From an uncultured Roseovarius sp. (GTDB lineage Bacteria > Pseudomonadota > Alphaproteobacteria > Rhodobacterales > Rhodobacteraceae): a stretch of 64,000 bases of DNA. Position 1 is the stretch's first letter. Each line of letters opens with the position of its first letter. The stretch covers positions 62,001 through 126,000 of the forward strand of contig NZ_CANLER010000007.1 in NCBI RefSeq assembly GCF_947489715.1, in the 5' to 3' direction. The position numbers and the translations under genes are program-made. This document shows positions 55,343-63,269 of the stretch, piece by piece. The notes beneath the pieces were generated by a model. The model worked only from the letters and a program-made list of their open reading frames with translations. It did not search any database and had not been told where the DNA came from.

Positions 55343-56641
55343 ATGCGCAGTTGGACGCTCAGCCTGTGGATTTTGCTGGCACCGCTGGGCGCGGCGGCGC
55401 AGGAGTTCACCACCCTAAAGGGGCATGGCGGGCCGATCATGGACATCTCGGTGAATGCCGGGACCGGTCAGGTGGCCACGGCGAGTTTCGACAACTCGGT
55501 AGGGCTTTGGGAGGGCCGTGTGCCCACTTGGCTGGAAGGACACGAGGCTGCCGCCAATGCGGTGGCGTTTCTGGGCCCGTCACGGGCCGTTTCGTCCGGC
55601 GATGATTTCGCCCTGATCCTGTGGGATATTGGTTCCGGAAATCAGACCCGGCTTGAGGGCCACAAGGGCAAGGTGCGCCGTCTTTCGGTGTCGCCCGAAG
55701 GCACCTGGATCGCCTCGGCCAGCTGGGATGGTAGCGTCGGGCTGTGGCCTGCGACGGGCGGTGCCCCACGATTTTTCAGCGGCCATGATGCGGGGGTCAA
55801 CGATGTGGTGTTTAGCGCTGATGGCCAGCATCTTTATTCAGCCTCGGCAGATGGGACGATCCGGCAATGGGATCTGACCGGCGGTGCCGCGCGGATCGTG
55901 GTCAGCCACGGGTTTGGCGTCAATCGCCTGATCCTGTCGCCGGGCGGCGATTGGCTGGCCTATGGCGCGGTTGATGGCGTGACCCGGGTGATCGACCCGG
56001 TAAGCGGCGAAACCATTGCCGATTTCACGTTGGAGCGGCGGCCAATCCTGTCGATGGCCTATCATGCTGAAACGAACCAGCTGGCCGTCGGCGACGGGCA
56101 TGGGTTCATCATGATGATCGACACGGCACGCTGGAGCATCAGCCGTGATTTCCGCGCCATGCGGCAGGGGCCGGTCTGGGCGCTGGATTTCGGCCCGGAC
56201 GGATCAGCAATCTACGCTGGGGGTCTGGAGGATGTTGTATTTTCCTGGCCTGTGGCGCTGTTGGATGAATATGACCCGGCGGGGGGCGAGACACGCTCTT
56301 TCCTGCGCGACGCAGACGCGATGCCCAATGGCGAGCGACAGTTCATGCGCAAATGCTCGATCTGCCACGCGTTGACGCCGCCGCCTTCGCGCAAGGCCGG
56401 GCCGACGCTTTACGGGGTCTTCGGGCGGCGGGCAGGCACGGTGCCGGGATATCGCTATTCGGAAATTCTGAGCGGATCGGATATCATATGGTCCGACGAT
56501 ACGATTGATCAGCTGTTCGATCTGGGTCCGGATCACTATATTCCGGGATCGAAGATGCCGATGCAGCGGATCACGCAGGCCGCTGACCGGCGCGATCTGG
56601 TAGAATTCCTGCGCGAGGCCGCAGGTAACGGGGAGAATTGA
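55343..56641 (+). CDS. WD40 repeat-cytochrome c fusion protein
   Basis: The 432-residue periplasmic protein has a signal peptide (MRSWTLSLWILLAPLGAAA), about seven WD40 blades (about residues 25-300; for example ASFDNSVGLWEG, ASASWDGSVGLWPA and SASADGTIRQWDL) and a cytochrome c domain with CSICH at residues 338-342 and an axial-type SKMPM. It directly follows the gamma subunit. The beta-propeller may dock the cytochrome on the dehydrogenase or bring electrons to a periplasmic partner. This is inferred; a fusion of this kind in a formate dehydrogenase operon is not widely described to my knowledge. Confidence 0.88.
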   Translation: MRSWTLSLWILLAPLGAAAQEFTTLKGHGGPIMDISVNAGTGQVATASFDNSVGLWEGRVPTWLEGHEAAANAVAFLGPSRAVSSGDDFALILWDIGSGNQTRLEGHKGKVRRLSVSPEGTWIASASWDGSVGLWPATGGAPRFFSGHDAGVNDVVFSADGQHLYSASADGTIRQWDLTGGAARIVVSHGFGVNRLILSPGGDWLAYGAVDGVTRVIDPVSGETIADFTLERRPILSMAYHAETNQLAVGDGHGFIMMIDTARWSISRDFRAMRQGPVWALDFGPDGSAIYAGGLEDVVFSWPVALLDEYDPAGGETRSFLRDADAMPNGERQFMRKCSICHALTPPPSRKAGPTLYGVFGRRAGTVPGYRYSEILSGSDIIWSDDTIDQLFDLGPDHYIPGSKMPMQRITQAADRRDLVEFLREAAGNGEN

Positions 56642-56642
56642 A

Positions 56643-56780
56643 ATGAAATCTATGCTGGCAGCTTTTGTTGCGGTGGCAGTCATTGCCCTGGGTGCGGATA
56701 TCGTGCTGGAGGGCATGGGTTACTCGGTAGAGGACGCGAATGCCGGGCCTGCCGTGCGGTTGGATGATGCGGGCGAATGA
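56643..56780 (+). CDS. Small membrane peptide of the formate dehydrogenase operon
   Basis: A 45-residue frame begins at ATG 56643, one base after the WD40-cytochrome stop, and ends at 56780, overlapping the regulator start (ATGA). It has a hydrophobic stretch (MLAAFVAVAVIALGADIVLE) and then a polar, acidic tail. It looks like a single-span or signal-peptide-bearing small protein. It is tightly packed between two operon genes, which supports it being real. No known family is assigned. Confidence 0.7.
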   Translation: MKSMLAAFVAVAVIALGADIVLEGMGYSVEDANAGPAVRLDDAGE

Positions 56781-58150
56781 CAGCGCCCGTGGTGCAGGCC
56801 GGAGGCCCTCAGGGCAACCCGGATGATTATGGCGAAAGCCTGGGTGTTGCGTCGATCCTGGTGATTGACGACGAACCGGGGATGCGCAATTTCCTGACCA
56901 AGATCCTGACGCCGCGCTGCAAGCGGGTCGAGCAGGCGCGCTCGACCGCCGAAGCGGCGGCGATCCTGGACCAGGCGCATTTCGATCTGGTCATTCTGGA
57001 CAATATCATGCCGGGTCAGACCGGGCTAGATTGGCTGGCCGAGCAGCGTCGGGTGGGCTTTTACGCCGATACGATCCTGATCACCGCCTATGCCGATCTG
57101 GATACGGCGATCCAGGCGCTGCGCACCGGGGTTGCGGATTTCGTTCTGAAACCGTTCCGGGCCAACCAGATCCTCAACGCGGCGGCGCGGGCGCTGGATC
57201 GCAAATCGCTGAGGCGGGAAAACTACCTGTTGAAACACGAGCTGAGCGAGGCCGGGTTTGCGGCGCGCGGGCGTCTTTTGGGCAATTCGCAACCGATACA
57301 GGATGTGCGTGACATGCTGGCCAAGCTGGCGCCGCTGCCGACCTCGGTTCTGTTCACCGGCGCCAGCGGAACCGGTAAGGAGATCGCCGCACGCACGCTG
57401 CACGGGTTGTCGGACCGGGCGGAAAAGCCGTTTGTGGCGGTGAACTGCGCCGGTTTCGCCAGTGACCACATTGCCGAGGAACTCTTTGGCGTGGTCGAAG
57501 GTGGCGAGCATCGCAAAGACGGGCTGTTCCTGCATGCGGATGGTGGCACGCTGCTGCTTGACGAGGTGGCGCAGCTGCCCGAACAGGTGCAGGCCATGCT
57601 GCTGCGGGTGCTTGAGGATCAGCGCATCCGGCCCGCCGGAGCCGAGCGGGAAATTCCGCTGAACCTGCGGTTTCTCTTTGCCACCAATTCCGATCTCGAG
57701 CAGGCGGTGGCGGAATGCAGCTTTCGGCGGGACCTCTATCACCGGATCAATGTGGTGGGGATCGAGATGCCGCTGCTGAGTGCGCGGCAGGAGGATATCG
57801 TCGAGCTGACGGCGCTGTTCATGAGCGAGTTTTCCCGGACCCTTGGCATGCCCGCGCTGGAACTGAACGAAGAGGTGCTCTTGAAGCTAAGCCGCTATGA
57901 CTGGCCCGGCAATGTGCGCGAACTGCGCAACCTGATCGAGCGGTCGGTGATCCTGGGGGAGTTTCCCGAAGAGTTTTCCGGCTCGGGCCGGGTCACGGGT
58001 GCGCGGGCGCTGGAGACGCTGGAACTGGTCGAGCAGCGCCATATCATGAATGTACTGGATGCCTGCGGCGGCAACCGTGCCGAAGCGGCGCGCCGGCTGG
58101 GCGTGTCGCGCAAGACGGTGGACCGCAAATGCGCCGCCTGGGGCGTTTGA
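56777..58150 (+). CDS. NtrC-class response regulator without GAFTGA motif
   Basis: The 457-residue protein has a receiver domain (about 28-150; phospho-acceptor in LVILDNIMPG), an AAA+ domain (about 165-390; Walker A GASGTGKE, Walker B LLLDEVAQ, sensor ATNSD) and a Fis-type DNA-binding end (GGNRAEAARRLGVSRKTVDR). The GAFTGA loop that contacts sigma-54 is replaced by EELFGVVEGGEHRKDGLFL. It may activate sigma-70 promoters, as NtrC does in Rhodobacter, or act as a repressor. It closes the formate dehydrogenase operon and likely controls it; its sensor is probably the kinase at 61507-62895 or an unlinked one. Confidence 0.88.
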   Translation: MTAPVVQAGGPQGNPDDYGESLGVASILVIDDEPGMRNFLTKILTPRCKRVEQARSTAEAAAILDQAHFDLVILDNIMPGQTGLDWLAEQRRVGFYADTILITAYADLDTAIQALRTGVADFVLKPFRANQILNAAARALDRKSLRRENYLLKHELSEAGFAARGRLLGNSQPIQDVRDMLAKLAPLPTSVLFTGASGTGKEIAARTLHGLSDRAEKPFVAVNCAGFASDHIAEELFGVVEGGEHRKDGLFLHADGGTLLLDEVAQLPEQVQAMLLRVLEDQRIRPAGAEREIPLNLRFLFATNSDLEQAVAECSFRRDLYHRINVVGIEMPLLSARQEDIVELTALFMSEFSRTLGMPALELNEEVLLKLSRYDWPGNVRELRNLIERSVILGEFPEEFSGSGRVTGARALETLELVEQRHIMNVLDACGGNRAEAARRLGVSRKTVDRKCAAWGV

Positions 58151-58225
58151 AGTTTCCGGCGGATGTTCCCTGACGGAGTTCGCTGACGCTCACGCATTTT
58201 GGTTTTTGTTCAGGGCACGAAGCCC

Positions 58226-58242
58226 TTGGGGTTTCACCCCAA
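58226..58242. terminator. Hairpin between convergent regulator and yidD genes
   Basis: TTGGGGT (58226-58232) pairs with ACCCCAA (58236-58242) over a three-base loop in the region between two convergent genes. There is no long T run; termination is plausible but unproved. Confidence 0.45.
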
Positions 58243-58259
58243 ACCCCGTGGCGCATGCC

Positions 58260-58493
58260 TCAGCGATCGCGTTTTTCCGGTACCGGGTCGTAGCCGCAAT
58301 TGCCCCACGGGTTACAGCGCCCGATGCGTTTGGCAGCGATCCAGCCACCTTTGAAGCCCCCGTGTTTTTCCAGCGCCTCCAGAGCATAGGCGCTGCAGGT
58401 GGGCTGGTAACGGCAGTTGAACCCGACCCAGGGCGACAGGATCAGCCGGTAGGCGCGAATGGGCAGCGCCATGAGATGGGCAAGCGGACTCAT
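58260..58493 (-). CDS. yidD: Membrane protein insertion efficiency factor YidD
   Basis: The 77-residue protein carries [20 protein letters not shown] and then [22 protein letters not shown], with the conserved CRYxPTCS and CNPWG patterns. YidD assists YidC-dependent insertion. Its start overlaps the rnpA stop by four bases (ATGA). In most alphaproteobacteria yidC follows directly; here it is about 54 kb away. Confidence 0.95.
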   Translation of the reverse strand: MSPLAHLMALPIRAYRLILSPWVGFNCRYQPTCSAYALEALEKHGGFKGGWIAAKRIGRCNPWGNCGYDPVPEKRDR

Positions 58494-58888
58494 GGTTTGG
58501 CGTGCAGCCTGTGCAGCGCGTCACGCAGATCCTGCTGCAACAGATCGAAGGGACGGGTGGCGGTGATCTCTGCCCGGCCGATCAGGACGTAATCCCAGCC
58601 CGGCTGGCCGTTTTCCGACAGGATCGTCCGTGCTGCTTCGCGCAGGCGGCGTTTGGCGCGGTTACGGGCCACGGCATTGCCGACCTTCTTGGAGCAGGTA
58701 AATCCCACCCCGACATGCGCTTCCTCGTCGTGTCGATTGCGGGCCTGCACTACCATTGACTGCGTGGCCTGACGCCGGGCGCGGGCGGCAGCGAGGAAGT
58801 CAGAACGGTTTTTCAGCACCTCCAGACAAACGGAAACCGCCGGGGGCGTATTCCCCGGTATGTTTTCGGGGGCCTCCGGCGGTATCAT
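58490..58888 (-). CDS. rnpA: Ribonuclease P protein component
   Basis: The 132-residue basic protein has the RnpA core [20 protein letters not shown] then RRLREAA, binding the RNase P RNA that processes tRNA 5' ends. The N-terminal 25 residues are less conserved, so the true start could be a little downstream, though ATG 58888 is reasonable. It lies between rpmH and yidD. Confidence 0.94.
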   Translation of the reverse strand: MIPPEAPENIPGNTPPAVSVCLEVLKNRSDFLAAARARRQATQSMVVQARNRHDEEAHVGVGFTCSKKVGNAVARNRAKRRLREAARTILSENGQPGWDYVLIGRAEITATRPFDLLQQDLRDALHRLHAKP

Positions 58889-58913
58889 GTCCGTTTTCCT
58901 GGGTGCCCGAGCT

Positions 58914-59048
58914 TTAGGCGCTCAGTTCCTTGCGGCCACGGGCGCGACGTGCATTCAGGATCTTGCGGCCGGCTTTGGTGGCCATGCGCGCGCGGAAACC
59001 ATGGCGCCGTTTGCGCACGAGGTTCGAGGGTTGAAAGGTGCGTTTCAT
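58914..59048 (-). CDS. rpmH: 50S ribosomal protein L34
   Basis: The 44-residue protein reads [20 protein letters not shown] on from ATG 59048 and ends [10 protein letters not shown]; this is the classic L34 sequence. It is shorter than most frame listings and easily missed. It starts the rpmH-rnpA-yidD operon. Confidence 0.97.
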   Translation of the reverse strand: MKRTFQPSNLVRKRRHGFRARMATKAGRKILNARRARGRKELSA

Positions 59049-59119
59049 CGCTCCGTCTCCGATCTGTTCCGGGGGCGCACTTGGAATCGAGGCCCGTCCG
59101 GTGGATATCTGAAGCCCGG

Positions 59120-59148
59120 TCTATAGTAGGCCCGATTTGACAAGTCAA
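59120..59148 (-). promoter_or_regulatory. Sigma-70 promoter of rpmH
   Basis: On the minus strand TTGACT (59148-59143) and TATAGA (59125-59120) are separated by exactly 17 bases, a near-consensus housekeeping promoter. It lies about 70 bases upstream of the rpmH start. Confidence 0.85.
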
Positions 59149-59331
59149 ACCCGTGGAGAGGGTTTTGCAACAAAAAACCTGTTCAATACCACACGTGATG
59201 TTACAAATTCTTGAAATCAGGGCATTTACGCCGCGGAACCCATCACCTGAGATCAAGGGAACGTGATCCGTCTATGCAACGGGTGCCCTACCGCGCATTT
59301 AGGGGTCAAAGTGATCAAACTTGGTGAAGAG

Positions 59332-60066
59332 ATGGAAAACGTGACCCAACCCGAAAAAGCCTCAATCCTGAGACATGCGCCGCTGGCGATTATCCTGATC
59401 GTGGCGGTCATCGGATTTTTCACCCTGCGGGACTATCTGACATTCGAAACACTGCGGGAAAATCGCGAGGCACTACTGGCGTTCCGGGATGCCAATTTCC
59501 TAGGTATCGTGGTGGTCTTTATCGCGATTTACTTCGTTATCGTGGCGTTTTCGCTGCCCGGGGCGGCGGTGGCATCGGTCACCGGCGGGTTCCTGTTTGG
59601 GCTGACCTTCGGGACGATTTTCAACGTGGTCGCCGCCTCGCTCGGGGCCTTTGCGATCTTTCTGGCGGCCCGCTGGGGCCTGGGCAAGACGCTGGCGGCC
59701 AGGATGGAGGCGTCGGACGGGGCGCTGAAAAAGTTGAAAACCGGCCTGCAGGAAAATGAGATCAGCGTGCTTTTCCTGCTGCGCTTGGTCCCCGCGGTAC
59801 CGTTCTTCGTGGCCAATCTGCTGCCGGCACTGGTGGGTGTGAAATTTGTCAATTTCGCCTTCACCACCGTTTTCGGGATCATCCCGGGCGCGATTGTCTT
59901 TACGTGGATCGGCGTGGGCCTGGGCGAGGTATTCGACCGTGGCGAAAGCCCTGATCTGTCCCTGTTGTGGGAACCGCAGGTCATCGGGCCGATCCTGGGC
60001 CTGAGCGTGCTGGCCGCGTTACCCATCGTCATCAAGGCCGTGCGCGGCCGCAAAGAAGGCATCTGA
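59332..60066 (+). CDS. TVP38/TMEM64 (DedA/SNARE-associated) family membrane protein
   Basis: The 244-residue protein has about six hydrophobic segments and the family block GFLFGLTFGTIFNVVAASLG with LRLVPAVPFFVANLLPALVG. These proteins are linked to lipid movement and membrane homeostasis; the bacterial function is open. ATG 59332 is preferred; an upstream frame from 59263 adds unlikely sequence. It ends one base before the flavoenzyme gene, so both are in one operon. Pairing with a mercuric-reductase-like gene is common. Confidence 0.87.
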   Translation: MENVTQPEKASILRHAPLAIILIVAVIGFFTLRDYLTFETLRENREALLAFRDANFLGIVVVFIAIYFVIVAFSLPGAAVASVTGGFLFGLTFGTIFNVVAASLGAFAIFLAARWGLGKTLAARMEASDGALKKLKTGLQENEISVLFLLRLVPAVPFFVANLLPALVGVKFVNFAFTTVFGIIPGAIVFTWIGVGLGEVFDRGESPDLSLLWEPQVIGPILGLSVLAALPIVIKAVRGRKEGI

Positions 60067-60067
60067 A

Positions 60068-61486
60068 ATGGCTGAACTGAATGCTGATCTGCTGGTCATC
60101 GGGGCTGGCTCGGGCGGGTTGTCGGTTGCGGCAGGCGCGGTGCAAATGGGGGCCTCGGTGATCTTGCTGGAAGGTCACAAGATGGGCGGCGACTGCCTGA
60201 ACTATGGCTGCGTGCCCTCCAAGGCGCTGATCGCCAGCGGCAAGGCGGCTCATGCGCAGGCCCATGCCAGCGCCTACGGCGTGGCCAACGTGAAGCCAAA
60301 AGCCGATTACGCCGCGGCCAAGGATCACGTGGCAGGTGTGATCGCCCAGATTGAGCCCCATGACAGCGTGGAGCGGTTCGAGGAGCTGGGCGTGCAGGTA
60401 ATCCAGGAATATGGTTCTTTTATCTCGCCCAACGAAGTGCAGGCGGGCGATGATGTGATCACCGCGCGCCGGATCGTCATTTCAACCGGTTCGTCGCCGC
60501 TGGTGCCGCCGATACCGGGGCTGGACGCTGTGCCCTATGAAACCAACGAGACCATTTTCGAGCTGCGCGAGAAACCCAAGCACCTGCTGATCATCGGCGG
60601 TGGACCGATCGGCATGGAAATGGCGCAGGCGCATCTGCGTCTGGGCAGCAAGGTGACCGTGATCGAAGGTATGAAAGCCCTGAGTCAGGACGATCCCGAG
60701 ATGGCGGCTATCGTGCTGGAGCGGCTGAGCGAGGAAGGCATCGAGATTTCTGAAGGGGCCATGGCGTCGGAAATTCGCGGCAAGGCGGGCGCGGTCGAGG
60801 TCGAGGCCAAGGATGGCCGCATCTTCAAGGGCACACATCTGCTGATGGCGGTGGGCCGCAAGGCAAATATCGACCGTCTTGGGTTGGAGGCGGCCGGGAT
60901 CGAGACCACGAAGCGCGGCATCAAGGTGGATGCCGGGATGCGCACCACGAACAAGCGGGTCTATGCCATTGGCGATGTGGCGGGCGGGCTGCAATTCACC
61001 CATGTGGCAGGATATCATGCCGGGCTTGTCATCCGCTCGGCCTTGTTTGGATTGCCCGCCAAACAACGCACCGATCACATCCCCTGGGCAACCTATACCG
61101 AGCCCGAGTTGTCACAAGTCGGATTGACCGAAGAGCAGGCGCGCGAAGAACACCGGGACGCGCTGGAAGTGGTGCGGTTCGAGTATACTCAGAACGACCG
61201 CGCCATCGCCGAACGCAAGACCACCGGCCTGATAAAGGTCATGGTGGTCAAGGGCCGACCGGTTGGGGCGTCGATTGCCGGGGCGCAGGCGGGTGAGTTG
61301 ATTAACCTCTGGGCGTTGGTCATCGCCAACAAACTTAAGATGAAACATGTGGCCAATATGGTGGCCCCCTATCCGACCATCGGCGAGATCAATAAACGTG
61401 CAGCGGGGGCCTATTTCTCGCCTCGGTTGTTTGATAATCCTACGGTGAAAAAGATAGTGGGGCTGGTGCAACGATGGCTTCCCTAA
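60068..61486 (+). CDS. FAD-dependent pyridine nucleotide-disulfide oxidoreductase (mercuric-reductase/lipoamide-dehydrogenase type)
   Basis: The 472-residue protein has the FAD motif VIGAGSGGLSVAAGAVQMGA near residue 10, the redox-active pair GGDCLNYGCVPSKA near residue 40, an NAD(P) motif IIGGGPIGMEMAQA near residue 178, and a dimerisation domain. It lacks an N-terminal HMA domain and C-terminal Cys pair, so mercury reduction is not supported. Its substrate is unknown. It follows the TMEM64 gene by one base. Confidence 0.91.
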   Translation: MAELNADLLVIGAGSGGLSVAAGAVQMGASVILLEGHKMGGDCLNYGCVPSKALIASGKAAHAQAHASAYGVANVKPKADYAAAKDHVAGVIAQIEPHDSVERFEELGVQVIQEYGSFISPNEVQAGDDVITARRIVISTGSSPLVPPIPGLDAVPYETNETIFELREKPKHLLIIGGGPIGMEMAQAHLRLGSKVTVIEGMKALSQDDPEMAAIVLERLSEEGIEISEGAMASEIRGKAGAVEVEAKDGRIFKGTHLLMAVGRKANIDRLGLEAAGIETTKRGIKVDAGMRTTNKRVYAIGDVAGGLQFTHVAGYHAGLVIRSALFGLPAKQRTDHIPWATYTEPELSQVGLTEEQAREEHRDALEVVRFEYTQNDRAIAERKTTGLIKVMVVKGRPVGASIAGAQAGELINLWALVIANKLKMKHVANMVAPYPTIGEINKRAAGAYFSPRLFDNPTVKKIVGLVQRWLP

Positions 61487-61506
61487 CGTAACTCTGGACG
61501 GTTGAT

Positions 61507-62895
61507 GTGAATTCACTTTCGGGCCGATTTCTGATCCTGACAGCGGTCTTCGTTATGTTGGCCGAGGTGCTGATATTTGTGCCCTCGGTGGCGCGGTATC
61601 GCGAGGATTTCCTGATGTCTCGGTTGGAGCGGGCACAGATCGCAGCGCTTGCTCTGCTGGCTGAGACAGAAGTGGATGCTGATGTACAGGAAGAGTTGCT
61701 GCAGAACGCGGGTGTCTACAACGTGGTTTTGCGGAGGGATGAGGCTCGTCAGCTGATGCTTTCCGCACCGATCCCCGCACCGATCACAAAGACATATGAT
61801 TTGCGTAATCCCGGTGCGCTTGAGTTGATCCGAGATGCGCTGGAGTGTTTTTTCAATCCCGAGCCCGAGGTGATACGGGTGATTGGTGAGCCGGTAAATA
61901 TGGCCGGGTTACTGATCGAAGTGACGATGGAGACAGGCAGTTTGCGTGCTGCGATGATTGATTACGGTGTGCGTATTCTCTGGCTTTCAGCGGTAATCTC
62001 GATCATCACGGCGGTGCTCCTATTTTTGGCGGTGCGGGTCTTTCTGGTCAAACCGATCAAGCGGGTTGTGGGCAACATGAAGGATTATGCCGCCTCGCCC
62101 GAAGATGCACGGCTGGTGATGCAGCCGTCTGCCGGAGTGACAGAGCTGCGCCAGGCCGAAGAAACGCTGCAGACGTTGCAGACGCAGCTGACCGGTGCTT
62201 TGCGCCAGAAAGAGCATCTGGCGCAGTTGGGTGGTGCCGTCGCCAAGGTCAGCCACGATCTGCGCAACATACTGACCAGCGCACAGCTTTTTACTGACCG
62301 GATCGAGACGAGCGAAGATCCGATCGTGAAGCGCATGGCACCCAAGTTGGTCAACTCAATCACCCGGGCGGTGCATCTGTGCGAGTCGACCCTGGCCTAT
62401 GGCAAGGCCGAGGAGCCGACCCCGACGCTGAACCGGTTCGCACTGAACGATATCGTCAACGAGGTGATCGACAATGAACGATTATCGGTCGGCGAGCATG
62501 ACGTGAGCCTTTCCGATGATGTACCTGCCGCCCTGACCGTGCGCGCCGATGCCGAGCAGCTTTTCCGGGTGATCGGCAATCTGGTGCGCAATGCACGGCA
62601 GGCGATCATCGCCTCGGGTCAGCCCGGTGAAATAAACATCTCGGCGAGCGAGGATGAGGAAAGCTGGTTCATCCGCGTGGCCGATACCGGTCCGGGCCTA
62701 CCGCCTAAGGCGCAGGAGTTTCTGTTCAAACCGTTTCAGGGCGGAGCCAGCAAGGGCGGCACCGGGCTTGGTCTGTCGATCGCATCGGAACTGGTGCGTG
62801 GCCACGGCGGTCATTTGACGCTCGAGGCAACCGGACCAGAGGGAACCCTGTTCTGCATCTGTCTGCCCAAAGCGGATTTGCAGTTACGGCAATAA
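61507..62895 (+). CDS. Sensor histidine kinase
   Basis: The 462-residue protein starts at GTG 61507. It has two membrane segments (about residues 8-28 and 155-178) around a periplasmic domain of about 125 residues, a HAMP-like linker, a dimerisation/phosphoacceptor site AKVSHDLRNILTS and an ATPase domain with NLVRNARQAI (N box), VADTGPGLP (G1) and GGTGLGLSI (G2). It is orphan here; the nearest response regulator is the NtrC-class gene about 3.3 kb upstream, beyond the yidD block. Confidence 0.92.
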   Translation: MNSLSGRFLILTAVFVMLAEVLIFVPSVARYREDFLMSRLERAQIAALALLAETEVDADVQEELLQNAGVYNVVLRRDEARQLMLSAPIPAPITKTYDLRNPGALELIRDALECFFNPEPEVIRVIGEPVNMAGLLIEVTMETGSLRAAMIDYGVRILWLSAVISIITAVLLFLAVRVFLVKPIKRVVGNMKDYAASPEDARLVMQPSAGVTELRQAEETLQTLQTQLTGALRQKEHLAQLGGAVAKVSHDLRNILTSAQLFTDRIETSEDPIVKRMAPKLVNSITRAVHLCESTLAYGKAEEPTPTLNRFALNDIVNEVIDNERLSVGEHDVSLSDDVPAALTVRADAEQLFRVIGNLVRNARQAIIASGQPGEINISASEDEESWFIRVADTGPGLPPKAQEFLFKPFQGGASKGGTGLGLSIASELVRGHGGHLTLEATGPEGTLFCICLPKADLQLRQ

Positions 62896-62952
62896 ATTCT
62901 TGCACTCCCTCTTGCATTGCCGCGCACTTGGGTCTAGATGCTGGCTCTCGAC

Positions 62953-63029
62953 GGACCGATAGCTCAGCTGGATAGAGTACCTGACTACGAATCAGGGGGT
63001 CGGGGGTTCGAATCCTCCTCGGTCCGCCA
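62953..63029 (+). tRNA. tRNA-Arg (anticodon ACG)
   Basis: GGACCGATAGCTC starts the acceptor and D arms. The anticodon arm CTGACTACGAATCAG holds ACG, and the T arm is GGGGTTCGAATCC. The acceptor ends TCGGTCC-G-CCA with an encoded CCA. The cloverleaf pairs in full. The next genes look like a mobile or island segment. Confidence 0.97.
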
Positions 63030-63074
63030 CTACACCTTGAAAGTATTGAATAAATTCCACATCTGACGAACTTA

Positions 63075-63095
63075 CCCCACATAAGGCCCCACATA
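63075..63095. repeat. 9-bp direct repeat just 3' of the tRNA
   Basis: CCCCACATA occurs at 63075-63083 and 63087-63095, 12 bases apart. It lies 46 bases after the tRNA end, in the 240-base gap before the Res remnant, which is otherwise featureless. Such spaced repeats near a tRNA may bind an integrase or be chance. Confidence 0.35.
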
Positions 63096-63269
63096 GAAAA
63101 AGGGCTAGCCTTAGGCGTGGTGTGAAGTCTGCATAACCAAAACATCGAGTTAGCGTTCTAGAACGGTGATCTGCTCCAGCTCTCATGCCAAGCAGCTTGT
63201 GATTCGCTATAATACACCATTCTTTTGTCAGTTCGCCCGCGTTCGCGCTGCGCGGCGTGCTTCCCTTTA

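Noticed and set aside
60068..61486. Mercuric reductase MerA
   Set aside because: The N-terminal HMA domain and C-terminal Cys pair are absent and no other mer gene is near.
62726..63186. Minus-strand frames ending GGFEPPTP or RIRTPDPLIRSQVL over the tRNA
   Set aside because: These are the familiar false proteins read from the reverse strand of a tRNA gene.
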